DNA from: Hyphomicrobium sp.
Lineage (GTDB): Bacteria > Pseudomonadota > Alphaproteobacteria > Rhizobiales > Hyphomicrobiaceae
DNA length: 11,252 bases
NCBI GenBank assembly: GCA_030598645.1
Contig: JAUVPN010000051.1
Span: 1-11,252, forward strand
Direction: 5' to 3'
The position numbers were made by a program, and so were the translations under genes. Positions 7,073-11,252 of the stretch are shown here, piece by piece. Numbering within the stretch: position 1 is the stretch's first letter; every line of letters starts with the position of its first letter. The notes under the pieces were generated by a model, which saw only the letters and a list, made by a program, of their open reading frames with translations, was not told where the DNA came from and ran no database searches.

Positions 7073-8419
7073 ATGCTGCTTTCCCGCTATTTTCTGCCGG
7101 TATTACGTGAGACGCCAAAAGAGGCCGAGATCGTCTCCCATCAGTTGATGCTACGCAGCGCCATGATCCGCCAGTCGGCGGCGGGTATCTATTCTTGGCT
7201 GCCCTTGGGCTATCGGGTTCTGCGAAAGATCGAGCAGATCGTACGCGAAGAGCAGGATCGTGCCGGCGCCATCGAACTCTTGATGCCTACGCTGCAATCA
7301 GCAGACATCTGGCGCGAGAGCGGGCGTTATGAGGACTACGGCAAAGAGATGCTGCGGATCCAGGACCGGCACGAGCGGGATCTGCTCTTCGGGCCCACAA
7401 ATGAAGAGCTGATAACCGAGATTTTCCGTGAGAGCGTGAGGTCCTACAAGAACTTGCCGAAGAACCTTTATCACATCCAGTGGAAGTTCCGGGATGAAAT
7501 CCGCCCCAGGTTCGGGGTCATGCGCGGGCGCGAGTTTCTGATGAAGGACGCGTATTCCTTCGATCTGACCGTCGAGGGAGCGCGTAGAGCCTACAATCGC
7601 ATGTTCGTGGCCTATCTACGGACATTTGCGCGTATGGGGCTGAAATCGATCCCCATGGCCGCCGACACGGGGCCAATTGGTGGCGACCTAAGCCATGAGT
7701 TCATTGTTTTGGCAGATACTGGTGAGAGCCACGTTTACTGCCACAAGGACCTCATTGAAGGCCAAGTGCCTGCGCCAGATACCAATTTCGATGACGACTT
7801 GAGCTCTATCATCAACGCCTGGACCTCGAAATACGCCGCGACTGAGGAAAAACACGATCCCAAGCGTTTCGACGTCGAGGTTCCTGCCGCGAAGCAGATT
7901 TCCGCACGCGGTATCGAGGTCGGCCACATTTTCTACTTCGGCACAAAGTACTCCGAACCAATGGGCGCTAGGGTGCAAGGGCCAGATGGCAACATGGTCA
8001 CGCTGCAAATGGGTTCATACGGAGTGGGCGTTTCACGTCTCGTGGGGGCCATCATTGAGGCGAGTCACGATGATTCTGGTATTATATGGCCGGTCCCCGT
8101 TGCGCCATTTGAGGCTGCTCTCATCAATCTGAAGGTTGGTGATAAAGCGACCGACGAAGCCGCAGTCGGGATATATGAAAAGTTGACCAATGCAGGGATC
8201 GAGTCACTTGTCGATGATACGGGTGAGCGCGCTGGTGCGAAATTCGCCACGATGGATCTTATAGGTTTGCCGTATCAGCTCATTATGGGACCTAAGGGGC
8301 TCAAGCAAAACGAAGTTGAGGTGAAAGATCGCAAGACGGGTGAGCGCGAAACGCTTTCGCCCGAAGCTGCCGTCAACAGGCTTATCGCCGGCATCGAAAG
8401 TCAGCGCGTGCTTGTTTGA
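7073..8419 (+). CDS. proS: Proline--tRNA ligase, short form lacking the INS editing domain
   Basis: A 448-residue class II aminoacyl-tRNA synthetase charging tRNA-Pro with proline in the cytosol. The core is complete: N-terminal [24 protein letters not shown] (106-112), motif 2 around [19 protein letters not shown] (137-155), MKDAYSFD (157-164) and motif 3 GSYGVGVSR (314-322). The anticodon-binding domain runs from about 345 to the end ([11 protein letters not shown]). E. coli ProRS has about 570 residues because of an inserted editing (INS) domain; here only some 40-50 residues (about 218-265) fill that place, as in other alphaproteobacterial and mitochondrial enzymes. I chose ATG 7073 because MLLSRYFLP matches the family start. 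ATG 7058 would add five residues, and the frame stays open to a TTG at 6935. No start has a strong Shine-Dalgarno. It stands alone, 550 bases after the previous gene. Confidence 0.95.
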   Translation: MLLSRYFLPVLRETPKEAEIVSHQLMLRSAMIRQSAAGIYSWLPLGYRVLRKIEQIVREEQDRAGAIELLMPTLQSADIWRESGRYEDYGKEMLRIQDRHERDLLFGPTNEELITEIFRESVRSYKNLPKNLYHIQWKFRDEIRPRFGVMRGREFLMKDAYSFDLTVEGARRAYNRMFVAYLRTFARMGLKSIPMAADTGPIGGDLSHEFIVLADTGESHVYCHKDLIEGQVPAPDTNFDDDLSSIINAWTSKYAATEEKHDPKRFDVEVPAAKQISARGIEVGHIFYFGTKYSEPMGARVQGPDGNMVTLQMGSYGVGVSRLVGAIIEASHDDSGIIWPVPVAPFEAALINLKVGDKATDEAAVGIYEKLTNAGIESLVDDTGERAGAKFATMDLIGLPYQLIMGPKGLKQNEVEVKDRKTGERETLSPEAAVNRLIAGIESQRVLV

Positions 8420-8436
8420 TGTGAAAGTGACGATAC

Positions 8437-8464
8437 TTGAAACGATAGACCGGCCGGACATGAT
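8437..8464 (+). promoter_or_regulatory. Weak promoter candidate before lolC/E
   Basis: TTGAAA (8437-8442) and CATGAT (8459-8464) are 16 bases apart in the 75-base gap between proS and the lol genes. Each half is an imperfect match. The -10 half lies within a 12-base near-repeat (8453-8476), so it may be coincidental. Co-transcription with proS is equally possible. Confidence 0.2.
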
Positions 8465-8476
8465 GCCGGACAGGAC
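8453..8476. repeat. Tandem near-repeat of 12 bases
   Basis: GCCGGACATGAT (8453-8464) is followed at once by GCCGGACAGGAC (8465-8476); the first eight bases are identical. Two adjacent similar half-sites in front of an operon can be a regulator site, but a small slip duplication explains it as well. Confidence 0.4.
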
Positions 8477-8494
8477 TTAAGAGGCACATTAGGA

Positions 8495-9790
8495 ATGACG
8501 AGCGCCGGAACGCCCGCCGCCAATGCAGCGGCCACCGACACGCGGCCATTTGCTGCATTCGAATGGCTGTTGGCCCTTCGGTATTTGCGCTCGCGGCGCA
8601 AAGAAGGCTTTATCTCCGTGATTGCTGGGTTCTCCTTCACAGGCATCATGTTGGGCGTTGCAACGCTTATTATCGTGATGGCGGTCATGAATGGTTTCCG
8701 CAAAGAATTATTCGCCAAGATCCTCGGACTCAACGGCCACGTCATCGTCAATAAGATCGGTGCGCCGTTTACCGATTATCCCGATGTTGCCGCGCGAATT
8801 GCCAAGGTCAACGGTGTCAAAGTGGTGCTGCCGCTGATCGAGGGGCAAGTAATGGTGTCGTCGGCTGTGAATGCGACAGGCGCGCTTGTGCGGGGACTGA
8901 CAGAGTCTGGCATACAATCCTTACCGCTTGTCGCTGACAATGTGCGGTTTGGCACTCTTGATGACTTTGGCCGGCAAAGAGGAATTGCGATTGGAACGCG
9001 GCTGGCAAACCTGCTGCGCGTCAATGTTGGTGACAGCATTACACTTGTGTCGCCACGCGGCGCGCAGACGCCATTTGGCACTGCACCGCGTACCAAGCCC
9101 TACGCAATCACTGCGGTGTTTGAGATGGGCATGGCGGAATATGACCGAACCATGATTTTTATGCCGCTTGCTGAAGCGCAGCGATACTTCTCGCGTGGTC
9201 CGGAAGTGGACGCACTAGAAGTTGTTTCCGAGGATCCGGAAAGAGTCGACGAATATGCCGTGGCGATCAAACAGGCTGGCGGACCGACTATACACGTGTC
9301 TGATTGGCGTCAGCGCAACGAGACATTCTTTACCGTGCTTGCGGTGGAGCGCAACGTGATGTTCATCATCCTGTCATTGATCGTCCTTGTCGCTGCGCTC
9401 AACATTATCTCCGGGCTCATGATGCTGGTCAAAGACAAGGGGCGAGACGTTGCAATTCTCCGAACTATGGGTGCGACGCGGGGCGCAGTGATGCGCGTCT
9501 TTCTTATAACAGGGGCATCTATTGGTGTTGTTGGCACAATCGCAGGTCTCATTTTGGGCGTCATATTTTGCCTGAACGTCGAGTCGGTGCGCGAGTTTGC
9601 TGCCTGGCTGACGAACACCACAATCTTCGATCCCAGTGTCTATTACCTAACACGGCTACCTGCCGACATAGACTTGCGTGAAACCGGTTCGATTGTCGCG
9701 ATGGCATTAGTGCTTTCGATTATTGCGACGCTTTACCCCTCGTGGCGCGCCTCAACGCTCGATCCGGTCGAAGCCCTGAGATACGAGTGA
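8495..9790 (+). CDS. lolC: Lipoprotein-releasing ABC transporter permease (LolC/LolE family)
   Basis: A 431-residue inner-membrane subunit of the Lol transporter, which extracts outer-membrane-destined lipoproteins from the inner membrane for the periplasmic carrier LolA. The family N-terminus is clear: [20 protein letters not shown] (22-41), then transmembrane helix 1 (about 41-65) with [20 protein letters not shown] periplasmic MacB-like domain covers about 66-275. Three more helices follow, at about 287-312, 336-358 and 398-415, with the cytoplasmic [16 protein letters not shown] (313-328) that contacts the ATPase. It ends with the typical [15 protein letters not shown] (8479-8484) lies 10 bases before the ATG. 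Only one permease gene is next to lolD, whereas E. coli has lolC and lolE; the family alone does not say whether it acts as C, E or a LolF-like homodimer. Confidence 0.93.
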   Translation: MTSAGTPAANAAATDTRPFAAFEWLLALRYLRSRRKEGFISVIAGFSFTGIMLGVATLIIVMAVMNGFRKELFAKILGLNGHVIVNKIGAPFTDYPDVAARIAKVNGVKVVLPLIEGQVMVSSAVNATGALVRGLTESGIQSLPLVADNVRFGTLDDFGRQRGIAIGTRLANLLRVNVGDSITLVSPRGAQTPFGTAPRTKPYAITAVFEMGMAEYDRTMIFMPLAEAQRYFSRGPEVDALEVVSEDPERVDEYAVAIKQAGGPTIHVSDWRQRNETFFTVLAVERNVMFIILSLIVLVAALNIISGLMMLVKDKGRDVAILRTMGATRGAVMRVFLITGASIGVVGTIAGLILGVIFCLNVESVREFAAWLTNTTIFDPSVYYLTRLPADIDLRETGSIVAMALVLSIIATLYPSWRASTLDPVEALRYE

Positions 9791-9801
9791 GCAAGCGGCG
9801 C

Positions 9802-10542
9802 ATGACTGTCTTAATCGAGGAATTCAAACCTGTGCAAGAGGCTGCGGTGTCCCCGGTTCTGACGCTTGATGGGCTTTTGCGCACCTACCGCCAGGGTACA
9901 CGTCAGATCGAAGTGCTTACCGGCGCTTCAGCTGACATTTATCCCGGCGAGGCTGTCGCCCTCGTGGGGCCGTCGGGTGCCGGGAAGTCGACGCTCCTGC
10001 ATATCGCTGGACTGCTAGAGACGCCCGATAGTGGGCACGTCTTTGTAAGCGGTCACGACTGTTCCGAAATAAGTGACATCGAGCGCACGCGCGTGCGCCG
10101 CGTGGCTATGGGATTTGTCTATCAATTCCATCAGCTGCTGCCCGAGTTCTCAGCGCTCGAGAACGTGGTCATGCCGCAAATGATCATGGGCCGCGGCCGG
10201 CGAAGTGCAGAAGATCGTGCTCAAGATCTGTTGGCCTCGCTGGGACTTGCTCAACGCATCCACCACCGGCCTGCCGAATTATCGGGTGGGGAGCAGCAGC
10301 GCACGGCAATTGCGCGGGCGTTGGCGAACAACCCACGTCTCATCCTTGCTGACGAGCCAACCGGAAATCTCGATCCGCACACGGCGGCACAGGTTTTTGA
10401 CTCTCTCATGAGCCTGATCCGCGGCACGGGTGTTGCTGCCCTAATCGCCACGCATAACCTTGATCTGGCACGGAGCATGGACCGCGTATTACGATTGGCT
10501 GACGGAGTTCTGGTCGAGGTTCAGCCAAGCTCGGTCCATTAA
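9802..10542 (+). CDS. lolD: Lipoprotein-releasing ABC transporter ATP-binding protein
   Basis: The cytoplasmic ATPase partner of the LolC/E permease, 246 residues from ATG 9802. All nucleotide-binding motifs are intact: Walker A GPSGAGKS (56-63), Q-loop Gln108 in [17 protein letters not shown], signature LSGGEQQR (160-167), Walker B LILADE (180-185) followed by PTGNLD, and H-loop His218 in [18 protein letters not shown] and FHQLLPEF are usual for LolD among the MacB/FtsE-like ATPases. The start is uncertain: GTG 9787 overlaps the lolC/E stop as GTGA and would add five residues (VSKRR), which favours translational coupling, while ATG 9802 leaves an 11-base gap. Neither has a strong Shine-Dalgarno. 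Together with the gene before it, it forms the complete inner-membrane Lol machine. Confidence 0.94.
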   Translation: MTVLIEEFKPVQEAAVSPVLTLDGLLRTYRQGTRQIEVLTGASADIYPGEAVALVGPSGAGKSTLLHIAGLLETPDSGHVFVSGHDCSEISDIERTRVRRVAMGFVYQFHQLLPEFSALENVVMPQMIMGRGRRSAEDRAQDLLASLGLAQRIHHRPAELSGGEQQRTAIARALANNPRLILADEPTGNLDPHTAAQVFDSLMSLIRGTGVAALIATHNLDLARSMDRVLRLADGVLVEVQPSSVH

Positions 10543-10546
10543 GGCC

Positions 10547-10563
10547 ATCCCTCCTCGGGGGAT
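10547..10563 (+). terminator. Small hairpin after lolD, doubtful terminator
   Basis: ATCCC (10547-10551) can pair with GGGAT (10559-10563) just after the lolD stop, in the 72-base gap before dnaE. No T-run follows, so if it acts at all it would be as a weak or Rho-assisted stop or an mRNA-stabilising end. Read-through into dnaE is likely. Confidence 0.2.
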
Positions 10564-10614
10564 ATGCAGACCGCGCTACTTGGGGCAGCAAGGGTCGTGG
10601 CTTAGGAAAATACC

Positions 10615-11252
10615 ATGAAAGAGCCGAGGCCCTCCTCACTTTCTAGAAGCTCCGATGCATCCGAGGCAAGCGCAGGGCCTAATTTCGTACATCTCAAAGT
10701 GCATTCGGCCTATTCACTTCTCGAAGGTGCGCTCACCATAACAAGACTTGTTGAGCTGGCTGGGGAGGAAGGCTTTCCTGCACTGGGTTTAAGTGACACC
10801 AGCAATCTTTTCGGTGCGCTGGAGTTCTCCGACAAACTCGCCGGGGCAGGCATACAACCCATTGTTGGTGTCACTCTCCGGGTCGACTTCGAGGAGAACG
10901 CGGCCGAACCGATTGAGCACTCAGGAAAGCCCATCGGGACCGATGGCGATGGTCCTGTTGCGCTTTTTGCCATGAGCGAACTCGGTTACGCTAATCTATT
11001 AAAACTGGTTAGTCTCGCTCATTTGGATGCGGAAGATGTGGAGCAGCCTCACGTTTCAGTCTCCGCGCTTGCCGGACATGGAGAAGGCCTAATCGTTCTC
11101 ACGGGCGGCTCGGATGGACCGATCAATCAAGCCTTGCTCGAAACACAACGTGATCTGGCTCAGGCTCGATTAACGAGCCTCGTATCGATTTTCGGTGATC
11201 GGTTATACGTCGAGATCCAGCGCCATGGTCTTAAGAGTGAGCAGGAGGTTGA
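10615..11252 (+). CDS. dnaE: DNA polymerase III subunit alpha, N-terminal fragment
   Basis: Partial gene: 212 codons plus two bases are present before the window ends, out of roughly 1150 in the family. It encodes the catalytic subunit of the replicative polymerase. The visible part is the N-terminal PHP domain, starting FVHLKVHSAYSLLEGAL (24-40), with LGLSDTSNLFGALEF (58-72) and IQPIVGVTLRV (80-90). This is typical of alphaproteobacterial DnaE1 rather than of the ImuB-associated DnaE2, though the rest would be needed to be certain. About 22 polar, Ser-rich residues precede the PHP domain. The ATG has AGGA (10604-10607) seven bases upstream and no other in-frame Met is near. Several PHP metal ligands are replaced: Lys28 stands where the first His of HxH is expected, and Glu37 replaces the Asp of the DG motif. 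Confidence 0.93.
   Translation, partial: MKEPRPSSLSRSSDASEASAGPNFVHLKVHSAYSLLEGALTITRLVELAGEEGFPALGLSDTSNLFGALEFSDKLAGAGIQPIVGVTLRVDFEENAAEPIEHSGKPIGTDGDGPVALFAMSELGYANLLKLVSLAHLDAEDVEQPHVSVSALAGHGEGLIVLTGGSDGPINQALLETQRDLAQARLTSLVSIFGDRLYVEIQRHGLKSEQEV

Noticed and set aside
9742..9801. Upstream GTG start of lolD at 9742
   Set aside because: It would overlap lolC/E by 49 bases and add residues not seen in LolD proteins; 9787 or 9802 fit better.
1..11252. CRISPR arrays, insertion sequences, phage or defence genes
   Set aside because: No spaced direct repeats, transposase motifs or terminal inverted repeats; all long reading frames are accounted for by housekeeping genes in a familiar order.

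Overview
The window is a stretch of core chromosome from an alphaproteobacterium, most likely of the order Hyphomicrobiales (Rhizobiales). I base this on protein similarity and on gene order: nuoL-nuoM-nuoN-birA-rnj-mce-DUF1467-proS-lolC/E-lolD-dnaE is, from general knowledge, a recurrent order in that class. The sequence is moderately GC-rich. All genes are on the + strand. There are no mobile elements, CRISPR arrays, tRNA or rRNA genes, and no obvious composition breaks.

Layout. Positions 2-331 hold the 3' end of nuoL. nuoM (332-1831) and nuoN (1850-3310) follow; these are the three antiporter-like proton-pumping subunits of respiratory complex I. birA (3307-4116) and rnj (4113-5816) are joined to the operon by two 4-base ATGA stop/start overlaps. 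mce (5848-6252) and a small two-helix membrane protein of the DUF1467 family (6269-6523) close this first transcription block. A gap of about 550 bases follows (6524-7072). It has no convincing gene but holds a weak terminator candidate, several inverted repeats and weak promoter candidates. proS (7073-8419) is next. Then come lolC/E (8495-9790) and lolD (start 9802, or 9787 by a GTGA overlap, to 10542), forming the lipoprotein-release ABC transporter. The 5' third or less of dnaE begins at 10615 and runs off the end.

How the genes fit together. The first block joins energy conservation (complex I) with biotin attachment (BirA), RNA turnover (RNase J) and methylmalonyl-CoA epimerase. BirA and the epimerase are plausibly linked through biotin-dependent propionyl-CoA carboxylase, whose product the epimerase converts. 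The second block joins prolyl-tRNA charging, lipoprotein sorting to the outer membrane and the replicative polymerase; these are housekeeping neighbours with no shared pathway.

I see no previously undescribed system. The points most worth a second look are the structured non-coding gap before proS, the short ProRS without its editing domain, the single LolC/E-type permease, and the degenerate PHP metal site in DnaE.
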